From: a bacterium
GTDB taxonomy: Bacteria > Armatimonadota > Zipacnadia > Zipacnadales > UBA11051
Reading direction: 5' to 3'
Length of the DNA: 37,871 nt
Assembly (NCBI GenBank): GCA_030604405.1
Contig: JAUVVY010000039.1
Location: 1-37,871, forward strand
Below are positions 1 through 8,178 of the stretch, in pieces (position 1 is the stretch's first letter; each line of letters opens with the position of its first letter). The notes beneath the pieces were generated by a model. The model saw nothing but the letters and a program-made list of their open reading frames with translations. It did not search any database and was not told where the DNA came from. The position numbers and the translations under genes were made by a program.

Positions 1-2
1 AT

Positions 3-2303
3 ACTGTCAGCGCTACAGGACAATACACCCAGCAGGTCAATCCTGTAGAGCACACGGTAACGATCACCGATGGCCCCAGTGGTGATGCCAACCCGTGTGC
101 TTCGGCAGCTCAGGTGCAGTGCAGCGTGACTGCCGAGGATACACACGGCCATGAACTGACCTATGCGTGGAGTGCGGAAGGTAATGTCGGCAGCTTTGAT
201 GACGCGACGAAGCAAAATCCGATCTGGACTGCGCCTGCGAATCTGACTGATGAGACTGCGGATTACACCATCAGTGTGACGGTGACGTGTGCGGAAGATG
301 ATGCTGTCAGCGCTACAGGGCAATACACCCAGCAGGTCAATCCTGTAGAGCACACGGTAACGATCACGGATGGTCCGAGTGGTGATGCCAACCCGTGTGC
401 TTCGGCAGCTCAGGTGCAGTGCAGTGTGACTGCTGAAGACAGCCGGGAAGGGCATGCTCTGGTGTATGCGTGGACGGTAGAAGACAGCGCAGGCAATAGT
501 GTGGGCAGCTTTAATGATGCGACGAAGCAAAACCCGATCTGGACTGCGCCGGAGAACCGGACGGACGCGACAGTCGAGTACACCATCGGTGTGACGGTGA
601 CGTGTGCGCAAGATGATACTGTCAGCGCTACAGGACAATACACCCAGCAGGTCAATCCTGTAGAGCACACGGTAACGATCGCGGATGGCCCCAGTGGTGA
701 TGCCAACCCGTGTGGTTGGGGTGTTCAGGTGCAGTGCAGCGTGACTGGAGAAGACAGCCGGGAAGGGCATACTTTGGCGTATGCGTGGACGGCAGAAGAC
801 GGCGCAGGCAAGAGTGCGGGCAGCTTTGATGATGCGACGAAGCAGAACCCGATCTGGACTGCGCCGCAGCTTGCTAACGGTCAGCCGACCACATACACGA
901 TCAGTGTCGCGGTAACGTGTGGTGAAGGCATGAGCGCATCGGGGTCTTACGACCAAGAGGTCATGCCTTGTTCGAGCCATACATTCGGGGCTGGTGTCCG
1001 CATGGTCTCAGTGCCGGTGCAATGTTACGAGGCGGATCCGCGCCAGTTAGGGTTCGAGGGAGACAAGTGGGCGCGCTGGCGTCCACAGAGCGGCGCGTAC
1101 GTGTACTATGGTTCGGACCCGGAACATTTCACGTGGTTTGACAGTCCAAATACCGTCCCGGGCAAAGGCTACTGGGCAGGCTTTGGTGGACCGGTGAGTG
1201 TGACGGTGTTAGGGACCTTGCCGCCGGATTCTCAGGAATACGTAATTGACATAAATCCTGGTTCGGGGACTGGCTGGGTGCAGATTGGTTGTCCGCGACT
1301 CGTAGAGATTCCCTGGCGCATCAGTGGGGCCGGCGCTCTGAAAGTGCGCAAGAATGGCCAGGAGAAGACTCTTGCTGAGGCACAGACGGCCGGCTGGTGT
1401 GGACACTTCGCCTGGGGTTACAGGGCAGGGGTCGGACGTGAGCTGGTATGTGATCCCAGCGTCTCGCCGGCGGGGACGCGCGCGGAACTTGCGCCGTGGG
1501 AAGGTTATTGGTTCCAGGCGCATGGGCCGTGCCAATTGGTGATACCGCCTGTCTCTGCCTCTTTGGCGGCGCTGACCAGGCCGCAGGCGAAACGTGATGA
1601 GGGCGATTGGAGTATGGTGATTGCTGCATTGACGCACACGGGGCTCAGGTCGCAGGCCGTCGTGGGGCAGGCAAAGCAGGCATGGCAGATCGATACTCCA
1701 CCGTCTTTTGGCAACTATGTGGCGGTGCAGGCTGTGGCAGGTGACCGTCGCCTCGGGGTTGACTTGAAAAGTGGCGACGCGACACCGGTCTGGTTGCTGG
1801 AGGCGGAGACGAATGTCGCCGGCGCAGAGATGACGCTGAGTTGGGGGGATCTGAGTGAGCTACCAAATCACTATCGGCCCGTGCTCGTTGACCTCGCCAG
1901 TGGGCAGCGTCGGTATATGCGTACGACGCGCAGCTATACATACACTGCCAGCAAAGACGGCAACGCCCGCAGGTTCAAAGTTGAGATGGTTCCGAGTGGC
2001 GAGCATGGCCAGGTGATGGTGAACGTTGCTGCAACTGCGGCACCGGGCGGTGCAGTGGATGTGCGTGTCAGCTTGTCGGCGGCTGCTGCAGTGGATATCG
2101 AGGTGTTGAACATCGCGGGCCGTCACGTGGCTACAGTTTGTCGCGACAAGCAGTGCGAGGGCGGCATAACTGTCTTGAGTTGGAATGGCCTGAGTCATCG
2201 CGGTACGAGACTGCCGGCGGGGCGCTATCTGATGCGAGTGACGGCACGCGCCCAAGACGGTCAGCAGGCAAGCGGAATTGCCGCACTGCAGATGCTCCGA
2301 TGA
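3..2303 (+). CDS. Large exported protein with Ig-like tandem repeats and FlgD-like C-terminal domain (5' end missing)
   Basis: The frame is open from base 3, so the true start lies before the window. The first part is about three copies of a 100-105 residue Ig/PKD-like beta-sandwich module, each with motifs such as KQNPIWTAP and TISVTVTC and paired cysteines. A central region with aromatic and glycine-rich segments (GKGYWAGFGG, PWEGYWFQAHG) follows. The last 100 residues or so resemble the FlgD Ig-like fold (NIAGRHVATV, then LPAGRYLMRV), a module common at the C-terminus of secreted proteins in many environmental phyla. No catalytic motif is visible. The protein is probably extracellular or cell-surface, adhesive or structural. 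A small lipoprotein follows 33 bp downstream. Function is inferred from fold types only. Confidence 0.8.
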   Translation, partial: TVSATGQYTQQVNPVEHTVTITDGPSGDANPCASAAQVQCSVTAEDTHGHELTYAWSAEGNVGSFDDATKQNPIWTAPANLTDETADYTISVTVTCAEDDAVSATGQYTQQVNPVEHTVTITDGPSGDANPCASAAQVQCSVTAEDSREGHALVYAWTVEDSAGNSVGSFNDATKQNPIWTAPENRTDATVEYTIGVTVTCAQDDTVSATGQYTQQVNPVEHTVTIADGPSGDANPCGWGVQVQCSVTGEDSREGHTLAYAWTAEDGAGKSAGSFDDATKQNPIWTAPQLANGQPTTYTISVAVTCGEGMSASGSYDQEVMPCSSHTFGAGVRMVSVPVQCYEADPRQLGFEGDKWARWRPQSGAYVYYGSDPEHFTWFDSPNTVPGKGYWAGFGGPVSVTVLGTLPPDSQEYVIDINPGSGTGWVQIGCPRLVEIPWRISGAGALKVRKNGQEKTLAEAQTAGWCGHFAWGYRAGVGRELVCDPSVSPAGTRAELAPWEGYWFQAHGPCQLVIPPVSASLAALTRPQAKRDEGDWSMVIAALTHTGLRSQAVVGQAKQAWQIDTPPSFGNYVAVQAVAGDRRLGVDLKSGDATPVWLLEAETNVAGAEMTLSWGDLSELPNHYRPVLVDLASGQRRYMRTTRSYTYTASKDGNARRFKVEMVPSGEHGQVMVNVAATAAPGGAVDVRVSLSAAAAVDIEVLNIAGRHVATVCRDKQCEGGITVLSWNGLSHRGTRLPAGRYLMRVTARAQDGQQASGIAALQMLR
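51..965 (+). repeat. Tandem coding repeat, units of about 300 and 315 bp
   Basis: Unit starts are recognisable at 51, 351 and 666 by the same segment encoding HTVTI-DGPSGDANPC. The unit length is 300 bp, then 315 bp because of a five-residue insertion. The third unit diverges towards its end. Bases 1-120 and 301-420 differ at only a handful of positions, many of them synonymous or single changes, so the copies are recent or homogenised. The array probably continues to the left of the window. Confidence 0.85.
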
Positions 2304-2336
2304 ATTCACCCGCACAATATGCGAGGGGATGAACAA

Positions 2337-2750
2337 ATGCTTCGTAGAATTCTTCTACTACTAGCGCTCACCGTATTCATGGCTGGATGTGGCGGCGGTG
2401 GCGGTGCTCCGAATCAGCCGCCGACGGTCACCACCGCGACGGTTGCGCCGGCCGAGTTGTCCTTCATCGGTGGGACCGTAACGATTACGGCTGAAGTAAC
2501 GGACGACGATACGGTGGCGACGGTATCTGCGAAAGTCGTCGGCTCGGGGGATACAGACACCGTGACCCTTGCCCTTAACGGCGAGCAATATACTGGAGAC
2601 TATGTGGCCGACGGAAATCCCGGGCCTGACGAAGAGGCATATACTGTCACAGTCACAGCCACGGATAACGACGGAGCCACGAGCGATCCCGTGAGCAGAG
2701 ATTTCACGGTTGCTGAGCCCAGTACGCCACCCCCTCCACCAGAGTTCTAG
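2337..2750 (+). CDS. Small Ig-like/cadherin-type lipoprotein
   Basis: The ATG at 2337 is chosen because a GAGGGG ribosome site lies about ten bases upstream and a lipoprotein signal follows at once. The signal is a basic start (MLRR), a leucine-rich core and the lipobox MAGC with Cys18, then a polyglycine spacer. An in-frame ATG at 2319 would put six charged residues in front of the signal and is less likely. The mature part (about 120 residues) reads as a single Ig-like or cadherin-like beta domain (ITAEVTDDD, YTVTVTATDNDGATSDPV) and ends in a proline-rich tail. It is probably a lipid-anchored envelope protein of 137 residues. No enzyme motif is seen. It follows the repeat protein on the same strand and may be co-transcribed with it. 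Confidence 0.75.
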   Translation: MLRRILLLLALTVFMAGCGGGGGAPNQPPTVTTATVAPAELSFIGGTVTITAEVTDDDTVATVSAKVVGSGDTDTVTLALNGEQYTGDYVADGNPGPDEEAYTVTVTATDNDGATSDPVSRDFTVAEPSTPPPPPEF

Positions 2751-2786
2751 CCGTAGCTACTGCAGGCGAGTGACGAGGGCAACATC

Positions 2787-2813
2787 AATGCCGCTCAGGC
2801 GATGGGCGGCATT
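2787..2813 (+). terminator. Possible terminator after the lipoprotein gene
   Basis: AATGCCGC (2787-2794) and GCGGCATT (2806-2813) form a perfect 8-bp stem with an 11-base loop, 37 bases after the lipoprotein stop codon. Only a short, interrupted T-rich stretch follows, so termination is plausible but not certain. Confidence 0.45.
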
Positions 2814-2875
2814 TCTGTCATTATCTGCCAGTAAGCACCAAGCGGCTGGCCTGCATTACTCAATCCGTGGCTCGG

Positions 2876-2972
2876 CCTGAGCTTTGTGTCGTTGACAAAG
2901 CTCAGGTGAGAATGCGACAGCATTCTCAGCTTCCCGTTCGGCAGGCTCACGGCCCTGAGCAACGTCGAAGGG
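2876..2972. repeat. Composite palindromic repeat element in a gene-free stretch
   Basis: Three structured parts lie side by side. The first is a perfect 12-bp inverted repeat (2876-2887 with 2895-2906, 7-base loop). The second is a perfect 9-bp inverted repeat (2907-2915 with 2920-2928, 4-base loop). The third is a copy of the CCCTGAGC...GTCGAAGGG element (2953-2972) that recurs near 11382 and inside a gene at 20016. The surrounding stretch 2751-3104 contains no gene I can support. Its remainder, about 2973-3090, shows nothing recognisable. Confidence 0.6.
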
Positions 2973-3104
2973 CAGCCCGAGGTCGTTGGCGAAGGGATAC
3001 TTAGCAGGAGAAACGAAGTCCGCCGGGGAACTCCACAGCGGCGTCGTGAAGGTAGCCGTGGGCGGCTGGACAAGCCCACTGACCGCGTATTGGAGGATGG
3101 TGCT

Positions 3105-6100
3105 ATGAGCGTTTCGGCCTGGGAAGACGAGATCCAACTGAAGACCTACATGCTGGGGCCACCCGACCCGAACCCCCCACTGCAAAAAACAGGTTCGCGA
3201 CGTATTTACCCCTATCCGATGCTCGACGACCTCACCCACGTGCCGCAAACGCTGGCCTATCGAGCGCTGCACCTGGAGAACGAGTATCTACACCTGATCG
3301 TACTGCCCGAGCTGGGCGGGCGTCTGTACTCGCTATATGACAAGGTGGCCCAGCGCGAGGTCTTCTATCGCAACAACGTCGTCAAATATGGCTTCGTGGC
3401 CCGACGAGCGGCGTGGATCTCAGGCGGCATCGAGTTCAACTTCCCCCACCCCGGCCATACACACGTCACCGTCTCACCGGTGATGTCGGGCATTCTGGAG
3501 GACCCGGACGCGCAGGGCGCAAGCATCGTCGTCGGTGCCACCGACCGCGTCAGCCGAATGCGCTGGAGCGTTGAGCTTGGTCTGCTCCCGGGCGAGGCCA
3601 GACTCACGCAGCGGGTGGTGCTTTATAACCCCACGGCGCTGCGCCAGCGGAGCTATTTCTGGGCCAATTCCGCCGTCCCGGCCACCGATGACCTGCATCT
3701 GGTCTTCCCGGCGACACAGGTGCGCACCTCACACGGAATCCACGGCTACCCTGTGCTGGACGGGACCGACTTGAGCTATTACCGCAATCACCAGCGGTCC
3801 AATGACATCTTCTGCATGGACCCCGACGAAGACTTCTTCGGCTGCTATTACGAGGACCAAGATGCCGGTCTGGTTCACTGGGCCGACCGCAGGATCGAGT
3901 TCGGCAAGAAGTTCTTCACCTGGGGCACGGCGGATCAGGGCATGATCTGGGTTGATCTGCTCACCGACGATGACGGCCAGTACGTCGAGTTGCAGGCCGG
4001 CCGCTTCGTTGACCAGGGCGTAGTCGAATTCATGGCGCCTTACCAGGAGGTTGAATGGACCGAGATATGGTATCCGGTGTCCGGCATCGGCGGCTTCCAG
4101 TTTGCCAATGACCTTGCCGCCATGAACTGCGAGCTCGATGGCGATCAGGCCGTTATCACCGGCCTGGCCAACGTGGACATGGGCCGGGGCGGACTCATGA
4201 TGGAACGCGAGGGCAAGCGCATCTTCAGCAAGCAAGTCACTCTTGCGCCCGACCAACCTTTCGCGGTCACGGTCCCGATCCGAGGCAAGCCTTCGCACCA
4301 CGATCTAAGTGTGGTACTGCTATTCGAGGGTGATGAGATATTGCGTTTCACGCCGGGCGTCACCCGCAACCTGTCCCGCCCGGTGGATATCAAGCCCGAG
4401 CCACTTGCCGAGGGCAGCGAAGCCACTGCCGAAGAACTTGCGACACAGGGCGTTCGGGAAGAGCTATCAGATGACTATGAGAAAGCCGCAGAAATGTACG
4501 GCAAGGCCCTGCAACAGGACGCCGGCCTCAGCTCCGCTCATCTTGGCCTGGGGCTCATCAACCTGCGAGCGGGCCTCATCGAGAAATCGGTCGAGCATCT
4601 CGAGCAGGCCGTGGCTCGGGATCGCCAAAACGACGAAGCCTGGTACTATCTGGCGCTTGCGAAGATGCAGCACGGGCAGGCCGAAGAAGCAGAGGCAATT
4701 CTGTGGTGGCTCGCCGGCAGAAGCAAATGCACAGTGGAAGCCAACACAGCCCTGGCAAAGCTGGCGCTGCGCAGAGGCGCCCTTGATGAGGCCCTTGAGA
4801 TTGCCCAACATACCCCCTCTAATCTGGATGTCTCATTCATCACAGTCCTCGTTGGTCGGCTGCTGGAATTTGATCTGGAGACGGTGCTCGAGATGGCGGC
4901 TGTCATCAATCCGCTTGCGGGCGAATTCGTCGCCGAGCGCATCTTTACGGCTCATCAGCGGGGCGATGCGGAGAGTATGGTCGAGCCGCTGGCCGAACTT
5001 GTCGGCATCCTCGGCGACGACCCGGAAGAATGGATCGAGTTGGCCCTCAGGTACAAGCAGCATGGCTTGCTCATGGAAGCCGCCATGCTGTTGTGCACCG
5101 CTGCTGCCGCCAGCGAAGTCGTGGCCGCATCGCCAATGATCCATTACCACCTTGCGGACTTGCCGACGCCCGCTGAGGTCCACGAGCAAATCCCTCTGGC
5201 AAGCGCTCCTGATCCCGAATACTGCTTCCCCTCGCGCCTCGAGGACCTCCAGGTGCTTGAGGCCGTCGTCGCGCGCAACCCTGGTGACTGGCAGGCCCGC
5301 ATGTACCTGGGCAATCTGCTGGCATTTCTGGGCAGGCGTGAGGAGGCCTTCGGAGCGTGGCATGCCGCAGCCAACATTTCCAACGAAAACGCCGTCCTGT
5401 GCCGCAATCTCGGTCTGGCCTACGGCTTGTGGCGCGACGAGTACGATGCCGCCGTCGAATGGTACGACAAGGCGATTGCACGCCGCCCGGACGATTATCA
5501 CCTCTACATCGAACGCGACGAGGTACTTGAGCATGCCGGTGCCGATGTCCAGACCCGTCTGTCGGCGCTCGAGGTGGGGCCTGAAGAAGCCGTCAACCGC
5601 TGGGATATGGCCGCCCGACGCATCACCTGCCTGCTCAAGTTGCAGCGCTGGGATGAGGCGCTGGATCTCCTGCAGGCCTACACCTTCCTCCCGTGGGAGG
5701 GTGCCCGTGGCATGCACGCGCAGTGGACACGCGCTCTGCTGGGACGCGCCGAGCAGCGCCGTAGTGGCGGCCAGATTGCTGAAGCCATCGCCGACTATGA
5801 ACTCGCCCTCACCTATCCGCGAAATCTCGGCGTGGGACGCGCAGTCTATCCCCAGGAGGCGCGAGTACACTGGCTTCTGGCTGGTGCCGCTGGCGAAATC
5901 GGTGATGAGCCAAAGCGCCAACAGCATCTGCAGGCGGCGGCGCAGGAAACACACGCGCACCTCTGCGAGGCAGACGTGTTCAAAGCTCGTGCGGTGAAGG
6001 CACTTGGCCGTGAGAAAGAAGCCGATGACCTTGCCACGCAGCTTCGCCGGTGGGCTGAAGGCATAGTCGAACGGGAGACAGAAGGCGAGGCAGCCAGCCG

Positions 6101-6137
6101 CGTGCTGCAACTGCTTGACGACGACGCTCTCGACTGA
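3105..6137 (+). CDS. DUF5107 domain protein with TPR repeats
   Basis: The start is the ATG at 3105, with GGAGGA seven bases upstream; a TTG at 3090 would overlap that site. The first 330 residues or so match DUF5107, a galactose-mutarotase-like beta-sandwich family. Visible motifs are RRIYPYPML near the start, LPELGGRLYSLYDK, GGIEFNFPHPGH and EIWYPVSGIGG. The remaining 600 residues or more are helical TPR repeats (for example SSAHLGLGLINLRAGLIEKS and AWYYLALAKMQHGQAEEAEA). There is no signal peptide, so it probably acts in the cytoplasm. DUF5107-TPR proteins are typically found near carbohydrate-utilisation genes, and here a Gfo/Idh/MocA oxidoreductase and an aldo/keto reductase follow. By fold it may bind or epimerise a sugar, with the TPR part as scaffold; the substrate is unknown. 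At 1010 residues it is complete. Confidence 0.85.
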   Translation: MSVSAWEDEIQLKTYMLGPPDPNPPLQKTGSRRIYPYPMLDDLTHVPQTLAYRALHLENEYLHLIVLPELGGRLYSLYDKVAQREVFYRNNVVKYGFVARRAAWISGGIEFNFPHPGHTHVTVSPVMSGILEDPDAQGASIVVGATDRVSRMRWSVELGLLPGEARLTQRVVLYNPTALRQRSYFWANSAVPATDDLHLVFPATQVRTSHGIHGYPVLDGTDLSYYRNHQRSNDIFCMDPDEDFFGCYYEDQDAGLVHWADRRIEFGKKFFTWGTADQGMIWVDLLTDDDGQYVELQAGRFVDQGVVEFMAPYQEVEWTEIWYPVSGIGGFQFANDLAAMNCELDGDQAVITGLANVDMGRGGLMMEREGKRIFSKQVTLAPDQPFAVTVPIRGKPSHHDLSVVLLFEGDEILRFTPGVTRNLSRPVDIKPEPLAEGSEATAEELATQGVREELSDDYEKAAEMYGKALQQDAGLSSAHLGLGLINLRAGLIEKSVEHLEQAVARDRQNDEAWYYLALAKMQHGQAEEAEAILWWLAGRSKCTVEANTALAKLALRRGALDEALEIAQHTPSNLDVSFITVLVGRLLEFDLETVLEMAAVINPLAGEFVAERIFTAHQRGDAESMVEPLAELVGILGDDPEEWIELALRYKQHGLLMEAAMLLCTAAAASEVVAASPMIHYHLADLPTPAEVHEQIPLASAPDPEYCFPSRLEDLQVLEAVVARNPGDWQARMYLGNLLAFLGRREEAFGAWHAAANISNENAVLCRNLGLAYGLWRDEYDAAVEWYDKAIARRPDDYHLYIERDEVLEHAGADVQTRLSALEVGPEEAVNRWDMAARRITCLLKLQRWDEALDLLQAYTFLPWEGARGMHAQWTRALLGRAEQRRSGGQIAEAIADYELALTYPRNLGVGRAVYPQEARVHWLLAGAAGEIGDEPKRQQHLQAAAQETHAHLCEADVFKARAVKALGREKEADDLATQLRRWAEGIVERETEGEAASRVLQLLDDDALD

Positions 6138-6206
6138 GCGCCAAGCCGCATCGCTTTACATCAACACATCGCCACAGTGGCGATTGCACTATCTGGAGGT
6201 TCGGGC

Positions 6207-7211
6207 ATGACCAAGCTGTGCGTTGGCCTCATCGGTGTCGGTAGAATGGCGGAGATCTGCCACTTGCCGATACTGGCTAAACTGCCGCAAGTGGAACTGG
6301 TCGCGTTTTGTGACAGCGACCCTGACAACCTGACGGCACGTGGCGACGAGTACGGTGTGGACAAGCGCTACAGTGACCATCACGATCTTTTCGACCAGGA
6401 GCGGCTCGATGCCGTCTGCATATTTGTGCCCCCCTTCGCGCACACCGACGCCGAGATCATCGCCGCACAAAACGGAATTCACGTCTTCGTCGAGAAGCCA
6501 CCTGCACTCAGCATGGACAAAGCCCACGAAATAGACGCTGCCATCCAGAAGGCGGGCGTCATCAGCGCGGTCGGCTTCAACCGGCGATATGCCAAGACCT
6601 CTGAGGAGGCCAGGTTGCACCTTGCGGGCAAGACGATGATCCAGGCGTTGATACACCGGCTGCACGGTAGCAGAGCAGCCGCGTACTGGTGGATGCTTGA
6701 GGAGCTTTCCGGAGGGGCCTTCATCGAGAACACGATCCACACCGTTGACCTGCTGCGCTACCTGGGTGGCGAGTACACTTCGGTATCGGCCAGAGGGATG
6801 GACCGACGGGACAAGACACAAGACCTCGATATCCCGTTGACCATTTGCGTCACCTACACTCTGGCCGGCGGCGGCGTGGCAAATATAACGACATCTACCG
6901 CCCTCGAAGCTAGCGGGCACTCGCAGTTCCTGCTGATAGCAGACGGTTCGCTTTACGAACTCAACGGCGGAAGGCTAACAATTGACGGCGAGGAGATTGC
7001 CGAGGACGAACCGGACCGCGCCGACTACAAGGGCGAGTTCTCGACCTTCTTTGAGGCGATCATCGAAGATGACCCGGAGCGCATTCGCTCGCCGTACAGC
7101 GACGGCATGAAGTCGTTGGCAGCCGCCCTCGCAGCCGTCGAATCGGCGAAGAACGGCGGCGCCGAGATAGACTTGAGCAGTCCGCCATACGCGGCTGAGG
7201 AGGCGCAATAA
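6207..7211 (+). CDS. Gfo/Idh/MocA family NAD(P)-dependent oxidoreductase
   Basis: The ATG at 6207 is preceded by GGAGG at 6195-6199; an in-frame GTG at 6177 lacks such a site. The 334-residue protein has the family plan. An N-terminal Rossmann fold carries GLIGVGRMAE and the acidic FCDSD end of the second strand. The EKP signature (HVFVEKPPAL) supplies the family lysine. The C-terminal alpha/beta domain carries GGAFIENTIHTVDLL, with the conserved histidine. Members oxidise or reduce sugars, inositols and related polyols in the cytosol; the substrate cannot be read from sequence. The gene is translationally coupled to the next one through TAATG, and both probably serve the same pathway as the upstream DUF5107 gene. 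Confidence 0.9.
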   Translation: MTKLCVGLIGVGRMAEICHLPILAKLPQVELVAFCDSDPDNLTARGDEYGVDKRYSDHHDLFDQERLDAVCIFVPPFAHTDAEIIAAQNGIHVFVEKPPALSMDKAHEIDAAIQKAGVISAVGFNRRYAKTSEEARLHLAGKTMIQALIHRLHGSRAAAYWWMLEELSGGAFIENTIHTVDLLRYLGGEYTSVSARGMDRRDKTQDLDIPLTICVTYTLAGGGVANITTSTALEASGHSQFLLIADGSLYELNGGRLTIDGEEIAEDEPDRADYKGEFSTFFEAIIEDDPERIRSPYSDGMKSLAAALAAVESAKNGGAEIDLSSPPYAAEEAQ

Positions 7212-8143
7212 TGACTAGTTGCGCACTGAGTAAACGCCGTCTGGGCCGCACCGATTTCCAGGTCACTCCGATCGGGCTTGGCGGGGCGCACCTCGGGAAG
7301 ACGCCCGAGGGCTTCAGCGACGAAGTGGCTGTGGCCACTGTCCATCGGGCACTGGAGCTCGGCGTCAATGTGATTGACACCGCCGCGATGTACGGCGAGA
7401 GTCGCCGCCGCATCGGCCTGGCGCTGGAAAGTTGGTATGAGCGCGGCGGCAGCCGCCGGGACCTCATCATCTCGACCAAGACCGGACGCAACGCCGATGG
7501 CACCAAGGGCTACTCCGCCGAGGCCACGCTCCGAACCGTCGCAGAAAGCCTGCAACTGCTGCGCACTGACTATATAGACATTCTGCTGGTGCACGATCCG
7601 GATGACCTGACACCCGTACTTGAGCCGGGCGGGGCGTTGGAGGCGCTCAAAGGCCTCAAACAGCAGGGGACCATTCGCGCAATCGGCCTCGGTGTGCGCA
7701 GCCACGAATTCCACCGCCGCTGCATTGAAACAGGCGAGTTTGATGTCTCGCTGACGTTTGCGGATTACAATCTCACTGATCAGAGCGCAGCCGAGGGTGT
7801 CTTAGCTCCGGCGGCCGAACACGATGTTGGCATCTATAACGGCACCGCCATCATGCTGGGGTTATTAGGCGGGGGCGACCCCCGAGAGGCAGCGACGAAA
7901 ATAGGCGGATTTGCCAGTGAACAAAGAGTAAAGCGCGCTTGCGAGCTATGGGATTGGGCTCAGGCGCGGGGTGTCAGCCTGCTTGCTTTGAATCTGCAGT
8001 TCTGCATGCGCCAGCAGCGCATCGCCTCGACGCTCATAGGTGCGTCCAGGCCGACACGGATCGAAAACGCCATCGCCGCGGTTTCAGAACAGATTCCCGA
8101 AGATATCTGGCAGGAGCTGCACGAGCGTTTTGGCATTTCCTGA
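7211..8143 (+). CDS. Aldo/keto reductase
   Basis: The ATG shares one base with the stop codon of the upstream oxidoreductase (TAATG). A GAGGAGG site sits inside that gene's end, so coupling is very likely. The 310-residue protein is a typical NADP-dependent TIM-barrel aldo/keto reductase. The catalytic tetrad is visible: Asp56 and Tyr61 in VIDTAAMYGES, Lys90 in ISTKTG and His128 in LLVHDPD. It lies closest to the galactose-dehydrogenase or L-fucose-dehydrogenase type, judging by the RRLGRTDFQVTPIGLGG start, but the exact substrate is inferred only loosely. It would work with the neighbouring Gfo/Idh enzyme on a sugar or lactone. It is the last gene of the operon and ends convergently with the minus-strand gene that follows. 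Confidence 0.9.
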   Translation: MTSCALSKRRLGRTDFQVTPIGLGGAHLGKTPEGFSDEVAVATVHRALELGVNVIDTAAMYGESRRRIGLALESWYERGGSRRDLIISTKTGRNADGTKGYSAEATLRTVAESLQLLRTDYIDILLVHDPDDLTPVLEPGGALEALKGLKQQGTIRAIGLGVRSHEFHRRCIETGEFDVSLTFADYNLTDQSAAEGVLAPAAEHDVGIYNGTAIMLGLLGGGDPREAATKIGGFASEQRVKRACELWDWAQARGVSLLALNLQFCMRQQRIASTLIGASRPTRIENAIAAVSEQIPEDIWQELHERFGIS

Positions 8144-8175
8144 AATGGCATCCGGCCGCGTTCGCCTCTGCCATT
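8144..8175. terminator. Possible bidirectional terminator between convergent genes
   Basis: AATGGCA (8144-8150) pairs with TGCCATT (8169-8175) around an 18-base GC-rich loop, in the 35 bases between the convergent aldo/keto reductase and DUF4855 genes. There is no clear T tract on either side, so this is a weak call. Confidence 0.35.
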
Positions 8176-8178
8176 CGC

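Noticed and set aside
51-965. Regular repeats considered as a CRISPR array
   Set aside because: The units are 300-315 bp, continuous and protein-coding, with no short repeat-spacer pattern.
4833-6110. Minus-strand frame of 425 codons opposite the DUF5107-TPR gene
   Set aside because: The plus strand encodes recognisable TPR repeats; the reverse frame is an effect of third-position GC bias.
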